DNA of 64,000 nt from Apostichopus japonicus (taxonomy: Eukaryota; Echinodermata; Holothuroidea; Aspidochirotida; Stichopodidae): positions 11,609,764 to 11,673,763 of the forward strand of contig NC_092583.1 in NCBI RefSeq assembly GCF_037975245.1, written 5' to 3'. Within the stretch, counting starts at the first letter, position 1. Every line of letters starts with the position of its first letter. The translations under genes were made by a program, and so were the position numbers. Below, in pieces: positions 46,660-58,399 of this stretch. The notes beneath the pieces are model-generated. The model was not told where the DNA came from, ran no database searches, and saw nothing but the letters and a program-made list of their open reading frames with translations.

Positions 46660-48030
46660 CAATTTTGTTAGCTTCGTGAAGACGTTTTGCCTTAGAGGCG
46701 ATCCTCTCTACTTCTCCCATAAACACGTGAAATCCGGACCAGATCGACCTCTGCTTCTTCCTTGACCGTCCGTCATTGGTGTTACCGAATCATGTAAACT
46801 TATGTACATTGCACTGGACTAGCGAGATTAACTTGTGAAATAGTTGTCGCCAAATGATTTTCCATTTAGTGGCAATATGTCAGTAGATTGCATAATCAAA
46901 CAATATCCATTTTTTGGGGTGGGTGGGGGAGGGGCGGGCGGGCGGGCGGGGTCAGAAGTGATCTCTATACTAATCTGACAGTATAGCCAAAGTGTTTTAT
47001 TTATCATTGTGTAGCTGTAGGTGATTGTGTAATGTCATGTACACAATAATGCATGGACTCGTAAGTTGTTGCCAAATGGAATTGTCCCATTTTGCGTTCC
47101 ATAAATACTACTTTTTTTCCAAAACATCTTATTCTAGACTGGATATCCCATGCTGCTGAGTAAATTACAAACATTCTTGTACTTTAATTCAATTGGCTGT
47201 GTAAGACTGTCAAAAATAAGTCAAAGGCCTTGATGCGGGGATGATTGTTTCCTCTCTGATACCGGTGTGTTGGTAGAAGAAGAAGGAAAAAAAGCATGCC
47301 ATTCTTGACCCCATATTGGTCAAAGGTCACCACAAGACGACAGCGCTCGTAATTATAGCCATCAGGAATATTTCTGTCGTACTGTATGGGCAAATATTCT
47401 CATGAACGACAAACTATTTAATAAAATCCCGTAACGAGAGGATTTAATTTCAAGTGTAAATTCTACTATAACCTATGCATTGTCGGATCGATTCGCCCGC
47501 ACGCTGCCTGTCAACAGTATAGGTCCTTCAGGTATGAAAATCACCTAGACAAACGTTACTGTGACCATACTGCAACTAGAATGAATTGTGTCATGTAAAG
47601 ACAGAACAAGAATGGAAACGTAGTAGGGGAAAGAGTGAGGGGGTAGGAGGTGGGTGGGAGAGAACTCTCTAGGTGTGGCGAAGTTTATTTTTAGTCAATG
47701 ATAATCGAAAGGCAAGTTATGTTTGTGACTGAAATCGCTGCACGGTCGAGTGCTGAATATGAGAGCCAACGTCGAAGCCTGTAAGAGTTTCTCATTCCAT
47801 TTGTCAACTCATGCATAAGGGCTTACCATTCGTACAACCATTATGCTGAATGCCCTATACTTTAACAGACGGGATATCGTGTACGGCCAGGGAGCTGTTA
47901 CTAGAGTAGCAGCTCCCTGGTACGGCCATTTGCTAAACGTCTGCTGGTGTTGTCAACAATGATAGTTTCCGTCAATAATTGGAGTCTCCTAAATACCAGT
48001 GGTAGTACCTATAGGACTCCTAGAATGGGA
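46660..48030. other. Non-coding stretch
   Basis: Includes a GGCGGGCGGGCGGG run at about 46935. Nothing else recognised. Confidence 0.5.
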
Positions 48031-48039
48031 AGGAGATGC

Positions 48040-48285
48040 GGAGGGGAGCAGGGGAGGGGAGAAGGGAGGGGAGAAAGGGAGGGGAGAAAGGGAGGGGAGA
48101 AGGGGAGGGGAGAAGGGGAGGGGAGAAGGGGAGGGGAGAAGGGGAGGGGAGAAGGGGAGGGAGGGAGGGGGATAAGGGGAGGGGAGAAGGGGAGGGGAGA
48201 AGGGGAGGGGAGAAGGGGAGGGGAGGGGAGAAGGGGAGGGAGGGGGATAAGGGGAGGGAGGGGATAAGGGGAGGGAGGGGGGGAC
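48040..48285 (+). repeat. G-rich minisatellite (GGGGAGGGGAGAA)n
   Basis: About 245 bases made almost wholly of GGGGAGGGGAGAAGG units, with AGGGAGGGGGATAAGG variants to the right. The dense runs of three to five Gs could form G-quadruplexes. The Arg/Gly/Glu-rich and Pro/Ser-rich frames on both strands come from it. Confidence 0.96.
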
Positions 48286-48764
48286 AAGTACCGTGGTTGG
48301 ATACGAAACATGTACAAACAGTAAGGACTGCAGCAGCGCGGAGGTTGCTAAAAATCCACTGTTACTGCTACATGTTTTGAACAAAATAACATCTATAGTT
48401 GTCTATAGTCTGTTAATTCATATCTATAGTTAATTTGAGTGCCCAACAAGGAGTTGACCTAGGCCACCTGTGCATTCGGGCGCCTCTCTTGTTCTGCCTC
48501 TGAATACACGCTGTGACAATTAGCTCTTACAAAGTTAGATCCCGACAATGGTGCACGGGGGATATATAGAAAACAGCTTATGCCTCTCATCGTAACATTG
48601 TGTACAGTATTAATCTAAGAAATGAAAAAGAGGGAAGTGTTTTGCCATGATAAATTTACAATCATGCACTGCGGCTGCGCATCGATAAGATGGTGTCACC
48701 TCATGACGTATATATGGTGCATTACGCGTATAGCGGGCCATCAGTCTCAAATCATGGGAGATCG

Positions 48765-48922
48765 ACTTGTACCGATTTAAATCGACATATACCAGTTTCC
48801 CTCGACTTATACCAGTTTCCAGCAGCTGAAATTGACTTCTACCGATTTAAATCGACATATACCAGTTTCATTCTACATATCATCGATTTAAATCGACATA
48901 TACCAGTTTCATTCTACATATG
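48765..48922. repeat. Minisatellite of GATTTAAATCGACATATACC units
   Basis: ACCGATTTAAATCGACATAT followed by ACCAGTTTCATTCTACATAT occurs in three to four variants. GATTTAAATC is a palindrome at the core of each unit. Confidence 0.9.
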
Positions 48923-49084
48923 CATACACGTGGCATAGCAGAACTTAACTGCACAATTTGAAGTTATGCTGCAAATTCTACAGAATTGTGCAAGCTGACA
49001 AGCCAGGGAAGTATTTCTCATAATGAATTACAACTTGGCCTCGATACTGTCGCTTACATAGGGACACTGGTAGTTAAGTCACTG

Positions 49085-49430
49085 AAAGATCTAGAGGGCA
49101 TTGCTTTAGTTACATCCATTGAGGGTGGGGTTGGGTGGGGGAACTGTTCAAGAAGGGTATATAAGCATGCAGAGGTGTAACTAAATGGCCTACCCGGCAT
49201 TGTTTTAGCTACATACATAGGAAGGTGGGGGGGGGGGGGGTATCTGTTGAAGACGGTTATAAACATGTACATTGGTGTAACTAAATAGCCTACCTGGCAT
49301 TGCTCTAGTTACATCCATTGGGATGAGAGCGACTGAAAGGTGATTGTTGAAGAAGGATATAAGCATGCCGTGGAGTAACTGAGTGGCCTCCCGGGCATTG
49401 TTTCTATTTACATCAATGGTGGAGGGGGGG
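49085..49430. repeat. Tandem repeat, about 110-bp units, four copies
   Basis: Each unit has GGCATTG-TTTAGTTACAT then a G-run, then GTTGAAGAAGG-TATAAGCATG and GTAACTAAATGGCCTACC. Starts are near 49090, 49195, 49295 and 49390 (last unit cut). Confidence 0.85.
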
Positions 49431-49439
49431 AATTTTTTT

Positions 49440-50040
49440 TAAATCCCCCTTATCCCCTTATTGTTTGCCAGGCAGCGTTTGGCCTTGCATAGAGCAAATC
49501 TTTGGCAAAATTCCGAATACCTTCAAATATATATTAAACATGAAAGTCAGCTGAACCAAAATGCCAATTACATCACCGAACTTTTAAAGCTTCATATTAA
49601 AATGTTGGAACTTTACAGTTTATAGTCAAAGCTATATGTGGAGGTTGAAGTTTAAGGTTAGGGTCGAACAGACTGCTTATATGGTCACTCGGGCTTTAAG
49701 GAAGGACATATTTTATTTCTTTGCTTAGATGTGATGGTTATCTTCTCAGCTGTGGGTCACAGCGTGAATGACTCTTCTAATAACATTTGCGCTATAGCTT
49801 GCAGCTATGTAATATTTAGACAGTAGGGTCGGATAGACTGAAGAACTGTCATTAAAATGGCGGCTCCCTGGTTAGGCCAGCCTGGATCAGACGAGGGAAT
49901 TGCTAAAGATGTTCCCAGCATGATACAAGATGCACATGTTGCACATTTTTGTGGTTTGATGGATGGTGGAATGGTTTAAAAAAAAAATAGAAAATGAGAC
50001 TGTTTTCTTTCTGTCGGTCACCGTATGAAGAACATCCTCG
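49440..50040. other. Non-coding stretch
   Basis: No gene or repeat recognised. Confidence 0.5.
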
Positions 50041-50049
50041 GTGCATTAA

Positions 50050-50835
50050 AGGAGAAATAAACCCTAGCCATTTCTGCTGATTAGAGAAAACCGTTTTGCA
50101 GTATGCTCCTTTCTACAGAAGCAACGCGAATGTTGGAAAACATCTTTTTTTCAAACTTTACAATCAAATTAATTGACGTAAGCCAGCCACACATATTGCA
50201 TATCAACACTTTGAACTAACATTTCCTACGCGTCGTCAAATATTTCTTCCGAAACATTTTTCCGGGCTCGTGAATTTTGGGGGAAAAGAAAGAGAACATG
50301 GATGTATTTGGACTAAGCTGCGATCAATTCGAGACAAGAGACCTAGAGCTTGCTAAACAGATCGCATCTGTGGCCGACACTGGCAGTTACGATTTACACA
50401 GTAACAGTTCTGCGACGGAGGGGCAATCCTGGTGCTTTTGTGCCTTTTGTATGTTCTCTTTTCTCTGGAAACCTGTTCCCATCAGGAATGACATAATATC
50501 GTTTTCCGTTCCCTGCTACTTCCTCCCCCTGTTTACTCAACCAAATGCTTGGCACTCCAGAATTGTGCGCCAATTTCTGAACAATCTCCGAGAGCAAGTG
50601 TACAATTGATATGCAGAGAGGAGAATTGTTTAACTTACGGTTGGCTCGCTGACGTCATATCAAATAGCGCCCTCGTTACATAATGGCCGCCAACACAGTA
50701 GGTGTGAAAAAGTAATTAGAAAATTCCTGGAAATTCGGGGATAGGTAGTTTTGACTAGTTATTTCATAGAGGGTGTAGAATATTAGTCTCTACTATAAGG
50801 TCACTACAAATTCCCCTGCAGGGTTTATTTCTCCT
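50050..50835 (+). mobile_element. DNA element with TTAA flanks (Kolobok/piggyBac-type target)
   Basis: The ends AGGAGAAATAAACCCT and AGGGTTTATTTCTCCT are a perfect 16-bp inverted repeat, each bordered by TTAA (50046-50049, 50836-50839). TTAA duplication is typical of piggyBac and Kolobok. Inside, a plus-strand frame from 50298 reads MDVFGLSCDQFETRDLELAK and later SWCFCAFC. The CxCxxC run faintly recalls the zinc-binding region of some Kolobok-linked proteins, but no transposase is present. 786 bp. Confidence 0.85.
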
Positions 50836-50984
50836 TTAACAGAAACTTATTAAAAGATGGAAATTTTGTTCACCGTTCGTGAGTCCATCGTCCTTTTCAA
50901 GGACCTCCGTGTCTTGTACGCATTGGCATGCATATATAGAAGTAAACGTGCCCGGTTCTTATCTGATGCAACCAGTCATTCATT

Positions 50985-51112
50985 CATCCACCCATCTATC
51001 TATACACACATCCATTCATACCTCCCGTCCATTCGTCCATTCATCCATACATCCATTCATCCATCCATCCATCCATACATCCATCCATCCATGCATCCAT
51101 CCATATATCCCT
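50985..51112 (+). repeat. (CATC/CATT)n tetranucleotide tract
   Basis: ATCCATCCATTCATCC-type repeats, imperfect. The His/Ser/Ile/Pro-rich frames here are artefacts. Confidence 0.95.
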
Positions 51113-51278
51113 ACACTGTTACACTGTCACAAGACCTTAGTGAAAGAGCGGGAATGGTAAGGAGACAGGGTGGTTCACTCCAGTGAAGTCACCGTAAATT
51201 ACTTAGGAATAAATCGCTGAGTATGGACTTTAAGACATAAAAACAACACATTTCGATCACTTGATTATGCCACTAGAG

Positions 51279-51825
51279 CCGTGGTTTTCAACCTTGGGCT
51301 CGCGGGCCCATTTGGGCCCGCGAAGCCGATTTTGTGGGCTCGCGAGCATTGCCCCAGTAATGATTAAAAATTGTGGCATTTTGGGGGACTGGTGGCGAAG
51401 GCACATGATGATGTTTCTTAAGAAGCCTCTTCGATGAAACCTTGTACAACGGGTAAAATTTACTCAACCCTAACCCTATAAGACTAGTATAAGAGAATTC
51501 GGTGACACCCACCAACCACTGCACACTACGTATTTACCAAGGTTATGATGTGTGGAAGCCTTGCTTTGTACCATTGCCTTGTACCATTGAGGGTTGCAAG
51601 AAATCTTTGAGATAGGCTCTAATTGGGCAGTACCTGTCATCTGATCACGGAGGAACATACATAGCTCTGATTGAGTCCCCGGGTCACTTGTGTCAAGAAT
51701 ACACTAATAAACGCTGTGAAATTGATTTTACGAAGTTGATAACTTTGCAGGGTAGGGTATGGGCTCGCGAGGACGGCTCGGAAGACGAATTGGGCTCGTA
51801 ATCGAAAAAAGTTTGAAAACCAAGG
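51279..51825. mobile_element. hAT non-autonomous element with perfect 8-bp TSD
   Basis: Ends CCGTGGTTTTCAACCTTGGG and AAAGTTTGAAAACCAAGG are inverted repeats of the classic hAT 'GTGGTTCTCAACC' type. It is flanked by CACTAGAG at 51271-51278 and 51826-51833, all eight bases identical. The inside has GGGCTCGCGGGCCCATTTGG palindromic stretches at both ends and no coding sequence. 547 bp. Confidence 0.95.
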
Positions 51826-51879
51826 CACTAGAGTCTATAGTCTAGGAGGGGCGGGCGGTGGGGTTTGGGCGGCGATACG

Positions 51880-52098
51880 ATAGGAATCTTTTGTGGACGT
51901 ATTAGTGCACCCCTGGCATTCCCAATTCTGTTGGCAATGTCTCCCATTCCATATTTTGTTATTGTCGCACCCTCGCACCCATTGGTATACAAATCTGTCC
52001 ACCTCTTGTAACTCTTCCTGTCCAATATAAATACGTCCCTGGTTCCTGGTGTTTATACACATCACTTTGGTCTTCTGTTTATTAATTTGTTTTCATCA
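51880..52098 (-). pseudogene. RTE-like LINE fragment
   Basis: The minus strand reads KTKVMCINTRNQGRIYIGQE, ELQEVDRFVY, then in a second frame TKYGMGDIANRIGNARGAL and IRPQKI. This is the region after the polymerase core in RTE-type reverse transcriptases ('G-EEL--VD-F-YLG--I...DI--RI--AR-A'). One frameshift near 51985. It lies directly against the hAT element at 51279-51825. Confidence 0.8.
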
Positions 52099-52239
52099 TC
52101 GTGTACTATAGAACACAGTGTTCATGTATATTATCATATTGTACTTTCACTGTTATTATATCATCGCTTGTGCTCCAATTTGAGTTAAGAAAAGCCAACG
52201 ATAAGATAGAGAGGCTGTGTACAAAATATATAGGTAAAC

Positions 52240-52365
52240 CCAACCCTCTTGCTCCACTCTCAAGCCTTGCCCCCCCCCCCCACCCTCTTTACATCGAGAC
52301 TGTAACTGTGTGCATTATAACGTTGTCGGGTTAAGGGATGTATCACGAGTTCCTTAGAAATGGAA
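52240..52365 (-). mobile_element. Decayed copy of the U2-headed repeat (body only)
   Basis: CATCGAGACTGTAACTGTGTG and GTTGTCGGGTTAAGGGATGT ATCAC align with the body of the repeat at 63282-63448. The U2-like head is not recognisable. Most diverged of three copies. Confidence 0.5.
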
Positions 52366-52369
52366 TAAA

Positions 52370-53030
52370 AGAACTAATCGGAGGTGTAGTTGTATGTGTT
52401 TTTTAATGTAAGGATCTAAACAACATGATAGTGGTCTCTTCACTTCTTTAACTTCTAAAATCTGCCATCTATAATACGTCATTTTTCGGTGTATTCAAAT
52501 ACAGACTGTTATGTGTTTTAAAGGATTAACTCGTAGTTATTGGTGGTCAACCAAGGCTATTAAGCAGGAAATATTCATCGCTTACGACAAGCTGGTTTTG
52601 ACTCCGAACCGGACATTGGTTTGTACTTTTAAGTACAGAAATAACACCTCTATAATCAATTGATACTTTTCACGATCGTTTAATGAGTTCCCAAAATTTG
52701 TCAAGGATGTACACTTATTGACAGTTTGGAAAACAGAGTTGTATCATCGAACGCGAAGAGGGTCATATTTACAGTCTGCAACTTCAGTTGAGTTTCATTG
52801 CAAAACTTGGCATCCCTGCACGTCTCAACATACACCGGTATAAATAGCGATGTGTTGTAATTTTTACCTTCGCGGATAAATTTACGAATCGGGCATTCTT
52901 TATACTAAAATCCAATTTACAATTCATCAAGCATGACAAATTGTCAAAAATCGATGTGTTAAAAATTTACCATCGATTAATTTATCTACTATCGTATTTT
53001 ATACTATCATCCTATTTGCCTGAGCCTTAG
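52370..53030. other. Non-coding stretch
   Basis: No gene or repeat recognised. Confidence 0.5.
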
Positions 53031-53036
53031 ATCCAT

Positions 53037-53390
53037 CCCAGTTTAGAAAGTCGAACTTATCTAGGTATGATTTTTAAATTGTTCTTAGGGTAAGTCTTAT
53101 TCATTAGATCATTGAGAAGGTGATTTTTAATGAGGAGGTCTAGGAGAAGGATTGTGTTTGAAATAGGTTTTGTTTTATGCACTTCAATGGTCAAGAAATG
53201 TGGTTATTTTTTTCTGCTTCAAGCAGCTATTTAGTAGAGATATGTCTTCGAATGTTCAGACAAAACTCTAAATTGCATTATTGTTGAATAATTTTTAATT
53301 TTGAAAATTCATCATTTGAGTAACTTAAGAGGCAGATACATAGTGTGACTATAATAGGTTTAATTTTGGTAATCTCGATTTGCGAGGATA
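53037..53390 (-). pseudogene. LINE reverse-transcriptase fragment (same family as 55300-56110)
   Basis: On the minus strand TKIKPIIVT, CICLLSYS and FCLNIRRHIST appear in broken frames and match KIKPIITYGSICLLS and RICLNIPSFIAT in the better copy to the right. Heavily decayed, with several stops. Confidence 0.7.
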
Positions 53391-53399
53391 TGGGGGAGG

Positions 53400-54300
53400 G
53401 AGACATTTAAGATTAGTTATAAGCACACTACACGTATACCTCACATATATTATACACGATAGCTGGGGTCATCCTCCACCGAACTAATTGATTCAGTGAA
53501 GGGAACAAAAGCAAATCTGGAGAAATCTCGGAGTCCGTTCCTGGAAGTTTGCTAACAGACGTCACGTGACAGACGGAAGTGACGTCATTGGTCATATTGG
53601 TACCGGATATGACCAATGACAACAAGTAAGCTAACTGACGGAGATGACTAACGGCATATTCTGTTATTGAAATGACAGTTATAGTTTTGCAAATTTAATG
53701 AGAACAGTGTGAGACATTACTGTGACTGTTTTTAACATTTTTGACTGGCTTCGCACGAACTTCAGAAAGCGAACTTCAGATAAATTCGTTTAAAGCAAAA
53801 CAGAAATATAAAAGAATAAACATTCAAATGAAATACAATCATGATATTCTTGTTATATTGCAGAATTCAACCTTGGCTTCAACAATCCATCATTAAACAT
53901 CGATAGGCACACTTTTATTCCAACAAAAAAACCGGAAGTAAAAATTAACGCTTTTTATTCAACAACAAAAAAAACCGAAGTAATAATTTACGCTTTCTAT
54001 TCCAAACAAAAACCGGAAGTAATAATTTACGCTCAACAATCAAACAAATGATATCATTGACCCATATCGCGTTCCAAGCTTGTGGACATGTCAACTGATA
54101 GTACAAAACGGCCATCTCATAGCACTTCTACATAAAGTAATATCTTTATTAATGTAAGTTTATGAAAAATTAGTGGGTCCTCTTGTTTAAATGGCTCACT
54201 CTCATAAGTTACTTTAGGCCTACAGAAGATGGAGAATTACTGAAAATAAAAATGGCTCTGAAATTCAGCAAAAAAGATCCAACGTTTCCAGTTTAAACCA
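53400..54300. other. Non-coding stretch with a short AACAAAAACCGGAAGTAA repeat
   Basis: Three variants of 'CAAAAACCGGAAGTAA-AATT' followed by 'ACGCTTT-TATTC' occur at about 53925-54035. No gene is supported. Confidence 0.6.
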
Positions 54301-54352
54301 TAACACTGCATTTTCCGTATTCACCCCTCCCTCCCTCCCTCCCCCCCCCCCC

Positions 54353-54635
54353 CAGGCGCGTAGCCAGGGATTTGCCAAGGGAGGGGCGTAGATGTAGATT
54401 TGGCATTGTAAACTATCTAAGCGTAGCGCCACCATGTTTGGCGCGAAGCGTACAAGAAAATTTTGGCTTAAAATGCCTCCCAGATCGCTGGAAATGGCAC
54501 TTCCCAGGCCTTGTTAGTTGCATCTTAGCATTTTCTCTTTTGAAAATACTAGCGATATCATAAAAACATTAAAAAAAAAGTATGCTCAAGGGGGGGTGGC
54601 TGCCCCCTTCGCTCCCCCCCCTTGGCTACGCGCCT
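54353..54635 (+). mobile_element. hAT-like MITE (CAGGCGCGTAGCC family) in a poly-C site
   Basis: Ends CAGGCGCGTAGCCAGGG and CTTGGCTACGCGCCT, flanked on both sides by eight or more Cs. Core as in 46349-46648 (CTAAGCGTAGCGCCACC, GGCGCGAAGCGTACAAG, CCCAGATCGCTGGAAATGGC). 283 bp. Confidence 0.88.
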
Positions 54636-54929
54636 CCCCCCCCCCCCAACGCTCCCATGAAACCTTCACGGCATTCCCCGTGGTCAGGGGCCATATCGGC
54701 AGTTTCATATCACGTATCCACTATATGTTCCAAAGTTTCAGCTATATTTAACTACATGGGACAATTTAGTACCAGAATCTTTGTACAGAAGCTGTCAGGC
54801 GAGAGATACATGAACGCGGTAACTGGCAATGTGTGGTGTTGCAGCGTTTTTGTCTATAAGGAAAATCTGCCACTATTTATTAGGAAACTATACATTTCTA
54901 AAAACATAAATTGCCAAACTGAACTTTGA

Positions 54930-56209
54930 ATGGTCAGAATGAAATTCTTATTCTAGCCGTGCAAGGCACGGCTCTTGCAGATTAATTAGAACATTTAGGT
55001 TAAAACAGACAATAGCAATTTCAAGAAGCGAACGAAGAGGAAGACGAGCAGCACACAAAATTTGGAAGCATTAAAAATGAGTGATGGAAACTACTTGAAA
55101 GAATACTGGGAGGTTGCCCCAGACCTGGCAAACCCACCCTGCCGGGATGTACCCTTAGGCTAAAATAAAAGAAAATATTGTTCCCAATGATTGGGATGTT
55201 CCCCAGAAGAGGACAATTCCGATGGGGTTTGACTCACAAGCCCTCTAGCCACCGGGTTCTTAAACAAGGGGGCCCTCCCTCTGCCAGGGCTGAAGCCTCC
55301 TCCAAGTTAAAAAAAAACTAATGTATCTAGGGATCTTTTTAAATTATTTTTTTGCGTAGGTTTTGTGAACTAAGTATTTAAACAAGAGGTCATGGAAAAG
55401 GGGGTCAAGAAGGAGGGTATTCTTAAGGATATTTTTGTTTGAATAATTACTTGTTCAAAAAGTGGTAAAAGATTTTGCTGCTTCAAGGAGCTTTCTTGTA
55501 GCAATAAAGCTAGGAATATTGAGGCAAATTCTAAGGGCTTTATTATTAATAATGTTTAATTGGGAAATTTGAGATTTATTACAACTAAGGAGGCAGATAC
55601 TGCCATAAGTAATAATTGGTTTAATTTTTGAATTATAAATTTGTAATAAAGTATGTGGGGATAGGTATTCTAGATTACTTAGGCTTTTAAGTGGGTTTAG
55701 GACTCCCCAAGCTTTGCCGATAGTGATATTAATGTGTTACTTAAAATTTAGTTTATTGTCTAGGATGATTTCGAGGTAAACAGCTTCTTTACTGGGTGTG
55801 ATGTCAGTCGTGAAAAGATTAATACTGTAGTCCTCGGTCGAGTCATTGGCAAAAAGGGTACTTAAAGATTACAAGCTTAGATTTATTTGGATTAAATTTA
55901 ATTCTCCATTTACTACACCAGGAGCTTAGGGTGTTGGAGATATTTTTGTTGTGCACTGATGCAAAGTTAAATTATTATTTTTTAGTTGTGTGACAAACAG
56001 CGAGATCGTCGGGGAACTTACTGCATTGTGTGTGGTTGAGTTTATCGTATGGGAGATCGTTGATGTATATGTTATATAATGATAGCTTGCATTTAATTCG
56101 CTGCTCAATTGTCTGATTTCCAACATCCAAATTATTTAATATAGAAGTTCCAATTTACCTGCTCGAGCCGTGCCTTGCACGGCTCGAACAGGTATGCCAC
56201 TCTGACCAT
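54930..56209. mobile_element. Segment bounded by ~50-bp inverted ends that contain a palindrome
   Basis: Left end ATGGTCAGAATG, then AGCCGTGCAAGGCACGGCTC; right end, in reverse complement, ATGGTCAGAGTG, then AGCCGTGCAAGGCACGGCTC. The second block is itself a 19-base palindrome (AGCCGTGCAAGGCACGGCT). The two ends align over about 50 bases. Inside is the LINE fragment at 55300-56110. No target duplication is obvious. Confidence 0.75.
55300..56110 (-). pseudogene. LINE reverse transcriptase, C-terminal half (Jockey/CR1-like)
   Basis: Minus-strand pieces in several frames: LYNIYINDLPYDKLNH, FPDDLA (the YxDD box, normally FADD), SSWCSKWRIKFNPNKSKLVI, YLEIILDNKLNFK, then YLSPHTLLQIYNSKIKPIIT, YGSICLLS and ALRICLNIPSFIATRKLLEA. 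The order is that of a non-LTR RT palm followed by the thumb region. Stops and shifts throughout. The same family is present at 53037-53390. Confidence 0.85.
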
Positions 56210-56650
56210 GCTCGTTGCTATATATTGCTTTGAGAACCTGTAAGCAACGTCGTCTCTGGAATCACGCTGTTTGGACAGCAGTGACCCAGACCGCCATGCT
56301 GAGAAATATTTTGAGGAAGGTAATGTTTTGCTTTCAGTTATTACTCATAACGACATCTTCTTCGTTTTCTAAGACAAACCAACTCACTGGGGCTAGTTCA
56401 CGGTAGAATGAGTACAAGGTTTCTACTAAATGCTTACAGATGGTTTAACTGAACAGTGATACGGTAATGTGATATTTTTCACTTCAACACCGGAACTGAG
56501 GAACGGATTAGATAAATCGCATTCGGACGTTACCGAGCTTCCTCGGATTAAATTCATAGTCATGAATTAGTTATGCAGAGACATTTATCACATACAGCCT
56601 TATATAGGCTAGGTTACGTTATACCCCGTACGGTTGTCGGTGTTAACACA
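56210..56650. other. Non-coding stretch
   Basis: Nothing recognised. Confidence 0.5.
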
Positions 56651-56668
56651 CTAAGTAGTAGATAGGTA

Positions 56669-56669
56669 T

Positions 56670-56760
<91 letters not shown>

Positions 56761-56774
56761 ATAAGATGCACAAG

Positions 56775-56818
<44 letters not shown>

Positions 56819-56827
56819 ATACATAAG

Positions 56828-56872
<45 letters not shown>

Positions 56873-56892
56873 ATACATAAGCCTATATATAT
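56669..56892. repeat. (TA)n arrays with two ATAAACATACATAAGCC links
   Basis: Three TA blocks (56669-56758, about 56778-56814, about 56831-56868). The last two are followed by the same ATAAACATACATAAGCCTA, so a TA-plus-linker unit of about 55 bp was itself duplicated. Confidence 0.95.
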
Positions 56893-56899
56893 ATCTGGT

Positions 56900-57760
56900 A
56901 ACTAGTATATGAGTCATCTATCTAGCGCTAAACTTTTTGGCAAAGAACAGAGATATCTTACAGCCCTAAAACAAATCTTTTGGAATAATCAACAGGCATA
57001 AGGCGATATTCAAAATGACATGCATGATATAACAACGTTAATTATTACAAAACTTGCAACGGCGCGATTTTGTTAGAGTATATACTTCTAGGTGCCTCAA
57101 ATAGTAATTTCCATTATAAGTCCAGTATATATGGCAGAATCTGCCAGACTCAAGATAAATCACTTTGCTGAAAGCTATTCAAACGTGAGCTTTCTGGATG
57201 ATTAACACGCCAGATTACTTCCAGGTATTGAATATAATATTTTTATAATTTCAGTTACCATGGTTATCCTACATGATAGTTTCCGATATTGAGCTCAAGT
57301 TTCCCACCCCCAGCAGATTATTTATTTTTACTTTTCACATTAATTTGATTGTATTTTGTGTTTAATATACAACTTTCTATGTATAATCTCTCTCTTAAAA
57401 GGGAGCATCCATGATGGAGAAATAATAAATATTCAAATTTCAAGTGTCCATATTTCAATATGACTTCCTTGAGAGGCACTCAACTAAAAAACCGCTTTTA
57501 CTAATTTGTTTTGATAAAGTTACTTTATATGTCTTGGAAAAGACATATAGTAGATGTTATTCTGTAGTACATTTTTAATATTTGAAAGTACTGCTATACA
57601 GTGTACCATGAAAATACTACTGCTAAAATTACACAATTGCATATATTGCATCCACTATGGGTAAATTGGACTGACTTCAGCTGGATTGACACCATTGACT
57701 CGTAAACTACCTGTTTCAGAAAAATGTCAAAGTTTGTATGTATACGAATTGGCATTCCGT
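56900..57760. other. Non-coding stretch
   Basis: Nothing recognised. Ends at a (TA)n tract. Confidence 0.5.
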
Positions 57761-57762
57761 TA

Positions 57763-57765
<3 letters not shown>

Positions 57766-57816
<51 letters not shown>
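57766..57816. repeat. (TA)n microsatellite
   Basis: About 25 TA units. Confidence 0.96.
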
Positions 57817-57819
<3 letters not shown>

Positions 57820-58251
57820 CTCCTCCCATTTCCACTTGCAACCACGTGTATACGTCACTGCTTTCCGACAGACTTAATAGCGCTCTGAGATATTGTATGC
57901 GTCAATCCAATATTTTGACCAACAGCCAATCACTCTATCGTCGCAAGTCTCGACTTGAGGAAACCAACAAGACAGATTGCTGCCTATAGTATTTTGACTC
58001 AGTTTCCGTTGACGGGGTGGTTTGAGGTTAACATGGGCCGTTGAATATTACCTGTACCATAACTTATAAGTAAAGTAAAGTAGAATTATTAGTAATGTTA
58101 AGCTTGATTATTCCATATAATTTCCACGTGTTGATTGCTTTGTGTTTAATCTGAAACGTTTTTTTATATTTTTTTATAGACTATTAAGTGCAATAGTTCA
58201 TTGTTAATTAAATAAAGGTCTAGAAATAAGTTACTTTGATTTTTGATCCCG

Positions 58252-58316
<65 letters not shown>

Positions 58317-58349
58317 AATATATATATATATATATATATTTAATATATA

Positions 58350-58393
<44 letters not shown>

Positions 58394-58394
58394 G
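58252..58394. repeat. (TA)n-rich tract
   Basis: TA repeats interrupted by TTTATATAAATA and TTTAATATATATTTAA palindromes. Confidence 0.95.
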
Positions 58395-58399
58395 CCAAT

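Noticed and set aside
47947-48384. Gly/Arg/Glu-rich and Pro-rich frames
   Set aside because: All overlap the G-rich minisatellite and occur on both strands.
56614-56917. Hydrophobic 'YIYIYI' proteins, possible membrane segments
   Set aside because: Translations of (TA)n tracts here and at 7160, 14300, 16380, 23380, 57770.
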